From: an uncultured Ruminococcus sp.
GTDB taxonomy: Bacteria; Bacillota; Clostridia; Oscillospirales; Ruminococcaceae
Reading direction: 5' to 3'
Length of the DNA stretch: 6,177 nucleotides
NCBI GenBank assembly: GCA_937910385.1
Contig: CALEPT010000191.1
Location: 1-6,177 of the forward strand
Positions 1 to 6,113 of this stretch are shown piece after piece. Numbering within the stretch: the first letter of the stretch is position 1; every line of letters starts with the position of its first letter. A program made the translations under genes and the position numbers. The notes below the pieces were generated by a model. That model saw only the letters and a program-made list of their open reading frames with translations. It did not search any database and was not told the DNA's origin.

Positions 1-7
1 TCAATTC

Positions 8-27
8 GGTATATCTCTATTATACCA
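8..27 (-). promoter_or_regulatory. Extended -10 promoter overlapped by an inverted repeat, pointing out of the window
   Basis: Read on the minus strand, positions 29-19 give TGTGGTATAAT. This matches the Gram-positive extended -10 consensus TRTGNTATAAT at every position. No good -35 hexamer lies 16-18 nt upstream, which is tolerable for an extended -10 site. Transcription would start near position 12 and run leftward into a gene outside the window. An inverted repeat, GGTATA (8-13) and TATACC (21-26) with a 7-nt centre, covers the -10 and the expected start, so it could be an operator. The promoter call rests on sequence match alone; the operator role is inference. Confidence 0.5.
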
Positions 28-105
28 CATTGTCTAACAAAAGGGGAGCATTTCATTATTGTACAGCAGCTTTTTATTTATGCTGCGGAAGCTATGCAGA
101 TAGAT

Positions 106-1026
106 TTATCCGAATACGGTCTCTATAGTTTTTTCTGCGAGATCGGAGGAATAGATCCATTTGTCAATGTGTTTTCCGTTAAATCTGTAATTTAAGCTGT
201 ATGGTCCATCATGTTCATCGCATATATCAACTATAACAAGCTTTACTTTCATTTTTTCAGGTATTATAGCCTTGATGTATACGCTTACGTGCATTCCGGG
301 AGAGATATTTTCGCGCGATTCGGCAAGACCTGCAAGATTTGGAGCGAGCTCTACGAATATGCCATAGCTTTCTACAGAACGGACAATTCCGGAGACTGTC
401 TCACCGGCTTCAAAGCCCGAAGCATTTTCCAGCCAGCTTCCGAGAAGCTCTTTATGTGTAAGGCATATTCTGGAATCCTCATTTGATCTTACAATTGCTT
501 TTATCATCTGACCTGTAGTGAATCTGTCAGAAGGATGTGATATCCTTGATACGGAAATCGCGTCTATCGGTATAAGGGAGGGAATACCGCAGCCGATGTC
601 AACGAAGCTTCCGAATTGCTCAAGATGAGTTACCCGCGCTTCGATGACATCTCCAGGGATAAGCTTTTGTATGTAGTTTTTAAGGCATTCCTCCTGAGCT
701 GCTTTCCGCGAAAGTATAGCGATAAGGTCTCCGTTATCGTTCATTGTAAGCTCTGTGACCTTAAAGCAGACGATTTTGTTTACCCGTGATATCAGAGCGA
801 TATCACGGGTTTTTCCCTCAGATATGCCTACAGCGCCTTCTTCACGCGCTATAATGCCTTTTGCGCATGGCAGGTCGATAATAAGGTCGTGGGAACTGTC
901 GCAGACAGATACTCTGGCTTCGAGTATAGTACCATTGTTCATAGCTTCTGTAAGTCCTTCTGAAGATGAAATGTGCTGCTGGTTGATATCAGTTTTGTAT
1001 AAGCAGCCTTCGGGTCTGTAATTCAT
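106..1026 (-). CDS. S1 RNA-binding domain protein (306 aa)
   Basis: Probable cytoplasmic RNA-binding protein. Two S1 (OB-fold) domains are clear. Residues about 123-195 open with PGDVIEARVTHLEQFGSFVD, and residues about 205-268 with AGETVSGIVRSVESYGIFVE; both show the family's G-x-V...V...G-x-F/I-V pattern. Residues about 30-110 (NGTILEARV...LSRKAA) look like a degenerate third copy. The last 35 residues (NYRFNGKHIDKW onward) match nothing I know. It is too short to be classical ribosomal protein S1, so a regulatory or accessory RNA-binding role is inferred, not shown. The start at 1026 is chosen because GGAGGT (1039-1034) lies 7 nt upstream; an in-frame ATG at 1086 has no Shine-Dalgarno and would add 20 residues. 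It lies 68 nt after the small gene at 1095-1448, probably cotranscribed. A strong inverted repeat lies inside it at 782-810. Confidence 0.85.
   Translation of the reverse strand: MNYRPEGCLYKTDINQQHISSSEGLTEAMNNGTILEARVSVCDSSHDLIIDLPCAKGIIAREEGAVGISEGKTRDIALISRVNKIVCFKVTELTMNDNGDLIAILSRKAAQEECLKNYIQKLIPGDVIEARVTHLEQFGSFVDIGCGIPSLIPIDAISVSRISHPSDRFTTGQMIKAIVRSNEDSRICLTHKELLGSWLENASGFEAGETVSGIVRSVESYGIFVELAPNLAGLAESRENISPGMHVSVYIKAIIPEKMKVKLVIVDICDEHDGPYSLNYRFNGKHIDKWIYSSDLAEKTIETVFG
782..814 (+). terminator. Intrinsic-terminator-like hairpin inside the antisense S1 gene
   Basis: ACCCGTGATATC (782-793) and GATATCACGGGT (799-810) are perfect 12-bp reverse complements with a 5-nt loop (AGAGC). 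The run TTTTT at 810-814 starts at the last stem base. On the plus strand this has the form of a rho-independent terminator. On the minus strand it lies wholly within the S1-protein coding frame and encodes TRDIALISRV, so the mRNA of that gene also contains the hairpin, but without a downstream U run. The structure is seen directly. Whether it stops antisense transcription, folds in the sense mRNA, or is only coding coincidence is open. Confidence 0.45.
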
Positions 1027-1033
1027 GATTTTT

Positions 1034-1039
1034 ACCTCC
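1034..1039 (-). promoter_or_regulatory. Ribosome binding site that fixes the S1-protein start
   Basis: On the minus strand GGAGGT is followed by 7 nt and ATG at 1026. This is a full-strength site and decides for the 306-residue form over the longer in-frame reading from 1086, which has only AT-rich sequence before it. Confidence 0.85.
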
Positions 1040-1094
1040 GTTGTTGTTATATCCGGATAGTCAATTCTATGCCCGGGCGGCAGCATATATGCAA

Positions 1095-1448
1095 TTAATT
1101 TGCGGAATGTATATTAAGTCCTCCCATTGCATTCAGCAAAGCAGTTACATTTTCGACAGCACCGATTCCACAAATAACACAGGCGCGAGCTGTTCTGCGG
1201 CGGGCAGGTTCGGGGATAATATCTTCAGTGGTGGGAGACTCCATAACTGCGGTGACGTAATTCTGCGCTGTAGGTGCTGCGGGAAGCACGGTATAAGATG
1301 TTCCGCCGCGGAGTTTAAGTGCATTGTCCGACTGCTTATTGTACATTATTTTAGCTGAATAGACGTAATCTATACTTTCTCTTGCCCTTTTGAGCGCAAG
1401 CTCAGCAAGCTCCGGCGTTTCAAATTCTGCGGTAACTCTTGAGATCAT
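1095..1448 (-). CDS. Conserved-looking hypothetical protein, two beta-alpha-beta halves (117 aa)
   Basis: I do not recognise this family. The N-terminal part reads as strand ISRVTAEFE, helix PELAELALKRARES, strand VYSAKIMYN. The C-terminal part reads as strand ARACVICGIG, helix VENVTALLNAMG, strand GLNIHSA. Two such units joined by a linker with many Pro, Thr and Ala residues (about 50-83) would suit a ferredoxin-like or ACT-like fold, but that is inference from the pattern. No signal peptide or membrane segment is visible; two cysteines lie close together in ACVIC. The start is uncertain. ATGs at 1457, 1454 and 1448 are in frame, and GGAAAGG lies directly before 1457. AGGA spacing is 7 nt for 1454 and 8 nt for 1448 but only 4 nt for 1457. 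I chose 1448 because it begins at the first predicted strand. It is first in a two-gene unit with the S1 protein. Confidence 0.7.
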   Translation of the reverse strand: MISRVTAEFETPELAELALKRARESIDYVYSAKIMYNKQSDNALKLRGGTSYTVLPAAPTAQNYVTAVMESPTTEDIIPEPARRRTARACVICGIGAVENVTALLNAMGGLNIHSAN

Positions 1449-1544
1449 TTTCATCATCCTTTCCTTTTTTGTTCGAGTTACATAGGATTAGCTTGTGGTT
1501 TTTATTATTTTTCCACAAAAACAAAAAAATATACTCGCTAAATA

Positions 1545-1573
1545 TTGATTTAAGAGCAAATTTGGGGTATAAT
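1545..1573 (+). promoter_or_regulatory. Sigma-A type promoter of the DUF951-prfA-sua5-coaE-aminopeptidase unit
   Basis: TTGATT (1545-1550) is separated by exactly 17 nt from TATAAT (1568-1573), a perfect -10 hexamer with a four-of-six -35. Transcription would start near 1579-1580 and leave a leader of about 100 nt before the first gene. No other equally good plus-strand promoter was found before the five genes, which follow with short gaps or overlap, so this is probably the main promoter of the unit. The leader shows no riboswitch or attenuator that I can recognise. Confidence 0.7.
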
Positions 1574-1664
1574 GAAAAATGTACGATTTTTGGAAATTCA
1601 CGGTCTTTCTTAACAAGAGTATTATTAGTGCTTTCGGCATATCATATTTGTGATGACAGAAAAA

Positions 1665-1674
1665 AGGGGGGGAG
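1665..1674 (+). promoter_or_regulatory. G-rich ribosome binding site for a TTG-started DUF951 gene
   Basis: A run of six A and seven G followed by AG (1660-1674) ends 5 nt before TTG at 1680, giving a purine-rich Shine-Dalgarno with GGAG at 1671-1674. The site lies downstream of the alternative in-frame starts GTG (1650) and ATG (1653), which have no purine-rich site before them. This argues that the TTG is the true start. An out-of-frame ATG at 1675 sits between the site and the TTG. Confidence 0.65.
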
Positions 1675-1679
1675 ATGTC

Positions 1680-1868
1680 TTGGATATACGTCCCGGAGAT
1701 GTGTTGACGATGAAAAAAAATCACCCATGCGGTGCAAATGAAATGTATGTCATTCGTTCGGGAATGGATTTCAGGCTTCGATGTGTAAAATGCTCCCGCG
1801 AATTTATGGTTCCCAGAAATAAGATAGAAAAAAGCATACGGCAGGTAAAGCGCGCTGATGAGGGTTAG
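1680..1868 (+). CDS. DUF951 family protein (62 aa)
   Basis: Small basic cytoplasmic protein of the DUF951 family (relatives of Bacillus YyzM); its function is not established. The whole length fits the family pattern: DIRPGDVLTMKKNHPCG near the N-terminus, then GMDFRLRCVKC, then VPRNKIEKSI. H15, C17, C35 and C38 could form a small metal-binding knuckle, but this is inference. The start is taken as TTG at 1680, read as Met, because family members typically begin just before the DIRxGD motif and a strong Shine-Dalgarno precedes it. Starting at GTG 1650 or ATG 1653 would add nine or ten residues that include codons from the G run. It is the first gene after the promoter at 1545-1573 and lies 43 nt before prfA. 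Confidence 0.85.
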   Translation: MDIRPGDVLTMKKNHPCGANEMYVIRSGMDFRLRCVKCSREFMVPRNKIEKSIRQVKRADEG

Positions 1869-1911
1869 CTTTTTGCGGCATTCAGGAATATTTTTTCAAG
1901 GAGAAATGTAA

Positions 1912-2985
1912 ATGTTTGAAAAGCTTGCATTAATGGAGCAGAAGTACGAAGAGATATCCGCGCGGCTCTCCGCCCCCGATATCGTCAGCGATAACAAGCT
2001 TTATACAAAGCTCATGCGTGAATACAAGAGCATGACACCTATAATCGAAAAGTACCGCCAGTATAAGAGTGCCGAGTCCTCATACAACGAGGCAAAGGAA
2101 TTGCTCGACGAGGGCGGGATAGACAAGGATTTTCGTGAAATGGCTCAGTCAGAGTTTGATGAAGCGAAGTCGGATATGGAGACCTTTACGCAGGAGTTGA
2201 AGGTTTTGCTTCTGCCCAAGGATCCCAACGATGATAAAAATGTCATTATTGAAATAAGAGGCGGTGCAGGCGGAGAGGAAGCCTCGCTGTTTGCAAATTC
2301 GCTCTACCGTATGTATACAATGTATGCCGAGGCAAGAGGCTGGAAGCAGGAGATTCTCAGCGCAAATCCTACCGAACTCGGAGGCTTTAAAGAAATAAGC
2401 TTCTCCATAACGGGAGAGGGAGCATATTCCCGTATGAAGTACGAAAGCGGTGTACACCGTGTGCAGCGTGTGCCGGAGACCGAATCGCAGGGACGCATAC
2501 ACACCTCTACCGTAACCGTTGCGGTGCTTGCCGAGGCAGATGAGGTGGAGCTCGAGATAAATCCCACTGATTTAAAGATAGACTATTTCCGCGCAAGCGG
2601 TGCAGGCGGACAGCATATAAATAAAACGGAGTCCGCCGTAAGGATAACCTACCTCCCTACAAATGTCGTGGTGGAGTGTCAGGACGAAAGAAGCCAGCAC
2701 AAGAACAAAGATAAAGCAATGAAAATTCTGCGCTCGAGAATTTACGAGGCTATGCAGGAGGAGCAAGACGCAAAGATCGCTTCGGAGAGAAAAATGCAGG
2801 TCGGAACAGGCGACCGCTCCGAACGTATCAGAACTTACAATTATCCGCAGGGACGTCTTACAGATCACAGGATAGGACTCACTATATACCGTCTGGAGGA
2901 TATCCTAAACGGAAATCTTGATGAAGTATTTGATGCGCTTGCTACTGCCGATCAGGCTGCTAAGCTCGCAAATCAGGAAGCGTAA
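1912..2985 (+). CDS. prfA: Peptide chain release factor 1 (357 aa)
   Basis: Class I release factor that reads UAA and UAG in the ribosomal A site and triggers hydrolysis of peptidyl-tRNA. The coiled N-terminal domain covers about residues 1-100. Core-domain motif GGAGGEEA starts at residue 117. The stop-codon reading motif of the RF1 type (P-x-T) is PET at 188-190, within VQRVPETESQGRIHTS; RF2 would have SPF there. The catalytic GGQ is at 232-234, within ASGAGGQHINKTESAVR. The length equals the usual 355-360 residues, so the gene is complete. AAGGAG (1898-1903) lies 8 nt before the ATG. No prmC, the methyltransferase for the GGQ glutamine that is often next to prfA, is present here; the next gene follows after 4 nt. 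Confidence 0.98.
   Translation: MFEKLALMEQKYEEISARLSAPDIVSDNKLYTKLMREYKSMTPIIEKYRQYKSAESSYNEAKELLDEGGIDKDFREMAQSEFDEAKSDMETFTQELKVLLLPKDPNDDKNVIIEIRGGAGGEEASLFANSLYRMYTMYAEARGWKQEILSANPTELGGFKEISFSITGEGAYSRMKYESGVHRVQRVPETESQGRIHTSTVTVAVLAEADEVELEINPTDLKIDYFRASGAGGQHINKTESAVRITYLPTNVVVECQDERSQHKNKDKAMKILRSRIYEAMQEEQDAKIASERKMQVGTGDRSERIRTYNYPQGRLTDHRIGLTIYRLEDILNGNLDEVFDALATADQAAKLANQEA
2975..2980 (+). promoter_or_regulatory. sua5 ribosome binding site inside the end of prfA
   Basis: AGGAAG lies within the last prfA codons and 9 nt before ATG 2990. It fixes the sua5 start against an upstream in-frame ATG at 2918, which would overlap prfA by 68 nt and add 24 residues unlike the family. The arrangement suggests that ribosomes finishing prfA help start sua5. 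Confidence 0.75.
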
Positions 2986-2989
2986 TTTT

Positions 2990-4003
2990 ATGGAAACTTT
3001 ATTTCTTGACAGTAGTGAAAAGCAGCTTGAAATTGCAGCTGAGATAATAAGAAGCGGAAGACTTGTCGGCATTCCGACAGAAACTGTCTACGGTCTCGGA
3101 GCGGATGCTTCAAACGAGGCGGCTGTCGCGAAGATATTTGAGGCAAAGGGCAGACCTGCTGATAATCCGCTTATTGTTCACCTTGCGGATTTTTCGCAGG
3201 CAGCCGATTACACCCATGATATCCCACAGCTTGCGTATGCTCTTGCTGAACGTTTTTGTCCCGGACCGCTCACGATGGTGCTTCCCAAAAATGAAAGGAT
3301 ACCGAAAATAACCTCGGGAGGGCTTGATACGGTCGGCATCAGAGTACCGTCGCATCCCGTAATGCATAGGCTCATTGAGCTTTCAGGCAGACCTATTGCA
3401 GCGCCTTCGGCAAATATCTCGGGATATCCCAGTCCAACATCTGCGCAGCATGTTATGCGTGATATGGGCGGAAAAATAGCCGCTGTAGTAGACGGAGGAC
3501 AGTCCGAGATCGGACTCGAGTCCACGGTCATAGCCATAGAGAATGAAAATACGGCAAGAATACTCCGACCGGGATATGTTACCCGGGAAATGCTGCTTGA
3601 GGTTTGCAGTAAAGTCATTGTAGACCGCGCTATACTAAATGAGCTTGAAAGTGGTGAAACGGCAGCGTCTCCGGGAATGAAGTACAAGCATTACTCCCCG
3701 AGGGCGGATATCGTAATGGTCGAAGGCGAACTCAGAGCATTTACAGACTATGTTGGCGAAAATCTCACGGATAACACATATTCACTGATATTTGACGGAG
3801 ATGCGCAAGGCTTTCCGTACAGATATCTTACATACGGCGCGGACAGTGCTGCGCAGGCAAGGCTTCTTTTTCAGCGGCTCAGAGAGCTCGACGATGTAGG
3901 TGCTGACAAGGTGTTCGTTCGAGCACCTTCACCGGAGGGAGTCGGTCTTGCAGTATATAACCGCCTGATAAGGGCGGCGGGATTCGAGGTGATAAGGATA
4001 TGA
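2990..4003 (+). CDS. sua5: Threonylcarbamoyl-AMP synthase, Sua5 type (337 aa)
   Basis: Makes threonylcarbamoyl-AMP from threonine, bicarbonate and ATP, the first step of t6A formation at position 37 of tRNAs reading ANN codons; the TsaB/D/E proteins that finish the job are not in this window. The YrdC-like catalytic domain covers about residues 8-205. PTETVYGLG is at 29-37, the K-x-R substrate motif KGRPADNPLIVH at 53-64, and SAN at 140-142. The linker motif SPGMKYKHYSP at 227-237 leads to the C-terminal Sua5 domain, which ends with RAPSPEGVGLAVYNRL from 311. The length fits Sua5 (Bacillus YwlC) rather than short TsaC. It starts 4 nt after the prfA stop, and its stop overlaps the coaE start (ATGA). 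An alternative symbol is ywlC. Confidence 0.95.
   Translation: METLFLDSSEKQLEIAAEIIRSGRLVGIPTETVYGLGADASNEAAVAKIFEAKGRPADNPLIVHLADFSQAADYTHDIPQLAYALAERFCPGPLTMVLPKNERIPKITSGGLDTVGIRVPSHPVMHRLIELSGRPIAAPSANISGYPSPTSAQHVMRDMGGKIAAVVDGGQSEIGLESTVIAIENENTARILRPGYVTREMLLEVCSKVIVDRAILNELESGETAASPGMKYKHYSPRADIVMVEGELRAFTDYVGENLTDNTYSLIFDGDAQGFPYRYLTYGADSAAQARLLFQRLRELDDVGADKVFVRAPSPEGVGLAVYNRLIRAAGFEVIRI
3986..3991 (+). promoter_or_regulatory. coaE ribosome binding site inside the end of sua5
   Basis: GAGGTG lies 8 nt before the ATG at 4000, within the last codons of sua5. With the ATGA overlap this is a typical translational-coupling junction. It favours 4000 over the in-frame ATG at 4021, whose only purine-rich stretch is 2 nt away. 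Confidence 0.7.
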
Positions 4004-4644
4004 ACAGCTTGAGCGGAGTTATGGTCATCGGACTTACGGGACAGACAGGTGCCGGTAAAAGCACTGTGTCAAAGGTGTTTTCCGAGAATGGCTTTGCAGT
4101 AATAAATGCTGATGAAGTCTCTCGTAAGGTCGTTGAAAAGGGGTCTAAATGCCTTGATGAGGTGTCGGATTTTTTCGGCGAGGATATAATTTCGCAGGAC
4201 GGCACTCTGGACAGAAAGGCTCTTGCCGCTATAGTTTTCTCGGATAAGTCAAAACTTGAAATGCTCGATACTATTGTATATCCTTACATCACGGGAGAGA
4301 TACTCAGGCAGATAAGAAAGCATTCTGCAAACGGGGAAAAGCTCATACTCCTTGATGCCCCGACGCTTTTTGAGAGCCGGGCAGACGACTTCTGTGAGAT
4401 AATCATTTCGGTGCTCGCTGATGAAGATATAAGGGAAAAGAGAATAATAGAAAGGGATGCTCTGACACGCGAACAGGCTCGCAGGCGCATGAATTCCCAG
4501 CTTGATGAGGATTTTTTTGTCACACATTCCGATTATATAATACATAATAACGGCAGACTGGATACAGTCAATGAGATCTCAAAGGAGGTCTCAGATAAGA
4601 TAAAGGACTATTGCATAAGAAAGCAGAATATAACAATAAGATAA
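4000..4644 (+). CDS. coaE: Dephospho-CoA kinase (214 aa)
   Basis: Phosphorylates the 3'-hydroxyl of the ribose in dephospho-CoA with ATP, the final step of coenzyme A synthesis, in the cytoplasm. The Walker A loop is GQTGAGKS at 14-21, within VIGLTGQTGAGKSTVSKVF. NADEVSR at 36-42 holds the conserved Asp38, though the family's usual first Asp is Asn36 here. DGTLDRKALAAIVF follows at about 67-80. DAPTLFES at 119-126 corresponds to the family's D-x-PLLFE segment. RIIERDALTREQARRRM at 148-164 is the characteristic CoA-side helix. The length is normal. Most family members begin close to VIGLTG, so a start at ATG 4021 (207 residues) is possible, but the ribosome binding site and ATGA overlap favour 4000. 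Confidence 0.95.
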   Translation: MNSLSGVMVIGLTGQTGAGKSTVSKVFSENGFAVINADEVSRKVVEKGSKCLDEVSDFFGEDIISQDGTLDRKALAAIVFSDKSKLEMLDTIVYPYITGEILRQIRKHSANGEKLILLDAPTLFESRADDFCEIIISVLADEDIREKRIIERDALTREQARRRMNSQLDEDFFVTHSDYIIHNNGRLDTVNEISKEVSDKIKDYCIRKQNITIR

Positions 4645-4667
4645 AATATTAAAAAGGAGAGATAGAT

Positions 4668-6071
4668 ATGTCAGAAACAAAAAGTGCCGCTAAGGAGCTT
4701 CGTGAGAAGCTTTTCATGCAGCGTAAGAATGGATTCTACAGACTCAGTGATGAAGAAGCCGAAGCTTGCTACAGCTTCTGCGAGGATTACAAAGAGTTTA
4801 TGGATCGCTCGAAGATAGAGCGCGAGGTGGTCGTCTATACCCTCGATCTGCTGAAAAAAAGCGGATATACCGAATTCAAGTGCGGAATGCAGCTCAAGGC
4901 AGGCGACAAGGTATATTTAAATAATCGTGATAAGGCTGTTATCATGGCGGTAATAGGCAGCGAGCCAATTGAAGCCGGAGTAAGGCTCTGCGCAGCTCAT
5001 ATTGATTCACCAAGACTCGATATGAAGCAGAATCCGATCTACGAAGACACCGAGATGGCGTACTTCAAGACCCATTATTACGGCGGTATCAAGAAATATC
5101 AGTGGACAGCGATACCCCTCTCTCTTCACGGTGTTGTAGTGAAGGCAGACGGTGAGAGAGTACCAGTTTGCGTGGGAGAAGACGAAAGCGATCCGGTATT
5201 CTGTGTTTCTGATCTGCTTCCTCATCTTGCAAATGCACAGATGTCCAAGCCGCTCGCAAAAGGAATAACGGGTGAGCAGCTCAACATAATTATTGGTTCA
5301 CGCCCGTTTAAGGACGATGAAGAGAGCGGTGCGGTGAAGCTGAATATCCTGAATATACTTTTTGAAAAGTACGGCATTACAGAGGCGGACTTCATCTCTG
5401 CCGAGCTTGAAGCTGTGCCTGCATTCAAAGCAAGAGATATCGGCTTCGACAGGAGCATGATAGGCGCTTACGGTCATGACGACAAAGTTTGCGCATACAC
5501 AGCTCTCAGGGCTACTGTAGAGTGTGAGGCTCCGAAGCATACCGTAGTCACTGTACTTACCGATAAGGAGGAAATAGGCAGCGACGGCAATACAGGACTT
5601 TGCTCGGCTTATCTTGAGTATTTCATACATGACCTCGCAGAGGCTCTGGGATCAAACGGAAGAGCTGTGCTTTCCGCTTCAGAGTGCCTTTCCGCAGATG
5701 TAAATGCGGCATTTGACCCCACATTCCCAGAGGTAAACGAGAAAAACAACTGCGCATATATCAATAAGGGCGTTTGCATTACAAAGTATACCGGAGCAAG
5801 AGGCAAATCAGGCACATCAGACGCTTCTGCAGAGTTTACAGGCCGCATAAGACGTCTTATGGACGCGCAGAATGTGATATGGCAGACAGGCGAGCTCGGA
5901 AAGGTCGATGAGGGCGGCGGCGGAACGGTCGCGGCATATATTGCGAATCTCGATGTTGATACTATTGACATGGGAGTTCCTGTTATCTCTATGCACGCTC
6001 CTTATGAGATCGTTTCAAAGCTTGATACCTATATGGCATATAAGGCTTTTGCCGCATTTATTGCGGACTGA
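4668..6071 (+). CDS. M18 family zinc aminopeptidase (467 aa)
   Basis: Cytoplasmic metallo-aminopeptidase that removes N-terminal residues from peptides; M18 enzymes often prefer acidic or neutral residues and form dodecamers. Two-metal-site residues by family pattern: His111 and Asp113 in AAHIDSPR; Asp271 in GHDDKVCAY; Glu301 (catalytic base) and Glu302 in DKEEIGSDGNTG; Asp344 in SADVNAAFDP; His443 in SMHAPYEI. HYYGGIKKYQW at 136-146 and the segment to about 250 form the inserted lid/oligomerisation domain. The length and the GHDD rather than LDN form at the bridging Asp point to the longer clostridial group (aminopeptidase 1, apeA type) rather than the shorter apeB type, so I give no symbol. 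AAGGAG (4654-4659) lies 8 nt before the ATG, 23 nt after coaE. All metal residues are present, so it should be active. Confidence 0.93.
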   Translation: MSETKSAAKELREKLFMQRKNGFYRLSDEEAEACYSFCEDYKEFMDRSKIEREVVVYTLDLLKKSGYTEFKCGMQLKAGDKVYLNNRDKAVIMAVIGSEPIEAGVRLCAAHIDSPRLDMKQNPIYEDTEMAYFKTHYYGGIKKYQWTAIPLSLHGVVVKADGERVPVCVGEDESDPVFCVSDLLPHLANAQMSKPLAKGITGEQLNIIIGSRPFKDDEESGAVKLNILNILFEKYGITEADFISAELEAVPAFKARDIGFDRSMIGAYGHDDKVCAYTALRATVECEAPKHTVVTVLTDKEEIGSDGNTGLCSAYLEYFIHDLAEALGSNGRAVLSASECLSADVNAAFDPTFPEVNEKNNCAYINKGVCITKYTGARGKSGTSDASAEFTGRIRRLMDAQNVIWQTGELGKVDEGGGGTVAAYIANLDVDTIDMGVPVISMHAPYEIVSKLDTYMAYKAFAAFIAD

Positions 6072-6113
6072 ATCTGATGCAGCGGATCTGTCTGAGCACA
6101 GCTTTAGATGAAA

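Noticed and set aside
66..86. GCAGC/GCTGC inverted repeat after the S1-protein stop codon as a terminator
   Set aside because: The stem is only 5 bp with an 11-nt loop, and no U run follows on the minus strand; too weak to call.
1071..1092. Small palindromes GCCCGGGC (1071-1078) and GCATATATGC (1083-1092) between the two minus-strand genes
   Set aside because: Short perfect palindromes of 8 and 10 bp occur easily by chance; no promoter or terminator pattern goes with them.
1493..1518. TTGTGG/CCACAA inverted repeat and a DnaA-box-like TTTTCCACA in the divergent region
   Set aside because: Six-bp arms around a 14-nt AT-only loop, and a single box with one mismatch in very AT-rich DNA; no box cluster or origin context.
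1528..1533. Minus-strand TATATT as -10 of the small-protein/S1 unit
   Set aside because: The nearest usable -35 (TTGCTC) is 20 nt away and the region is AT-rich, so no minus-strand promoter is called.
1906..1914. ATGTAAATG start-stop element just before prfA
   Set aside because: The first ATG is only 2 nt from the Shine-Dalgarno, too close for efficient use; probably chance.
3501..3516. AGTCCGA/TCGGACT palindrome in sua5
   Set aside because: It encodes the conserved segment QSEIGLEST of Sua5 and has 7-bp arms only; explained by coding.
3208..3687. Long open frame on the minus strand opposite sua5 (and similar ones opposite prfA, coaE and the aminopeptidase)
   Set aside because: Each lies opposite a gene with clear family motifs, has no convincing ribosome binding site and shows no recognisable domain; shadow of the coding strand.
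4581..4589. Very strong Shine-Dalgarno-like AAAGGAGGT inside the end of coaE
   Set aside because: No start codon lies at a usable distance after it, and it encodes KEV in frame; a real site at 4654-4659 serves the next gene.
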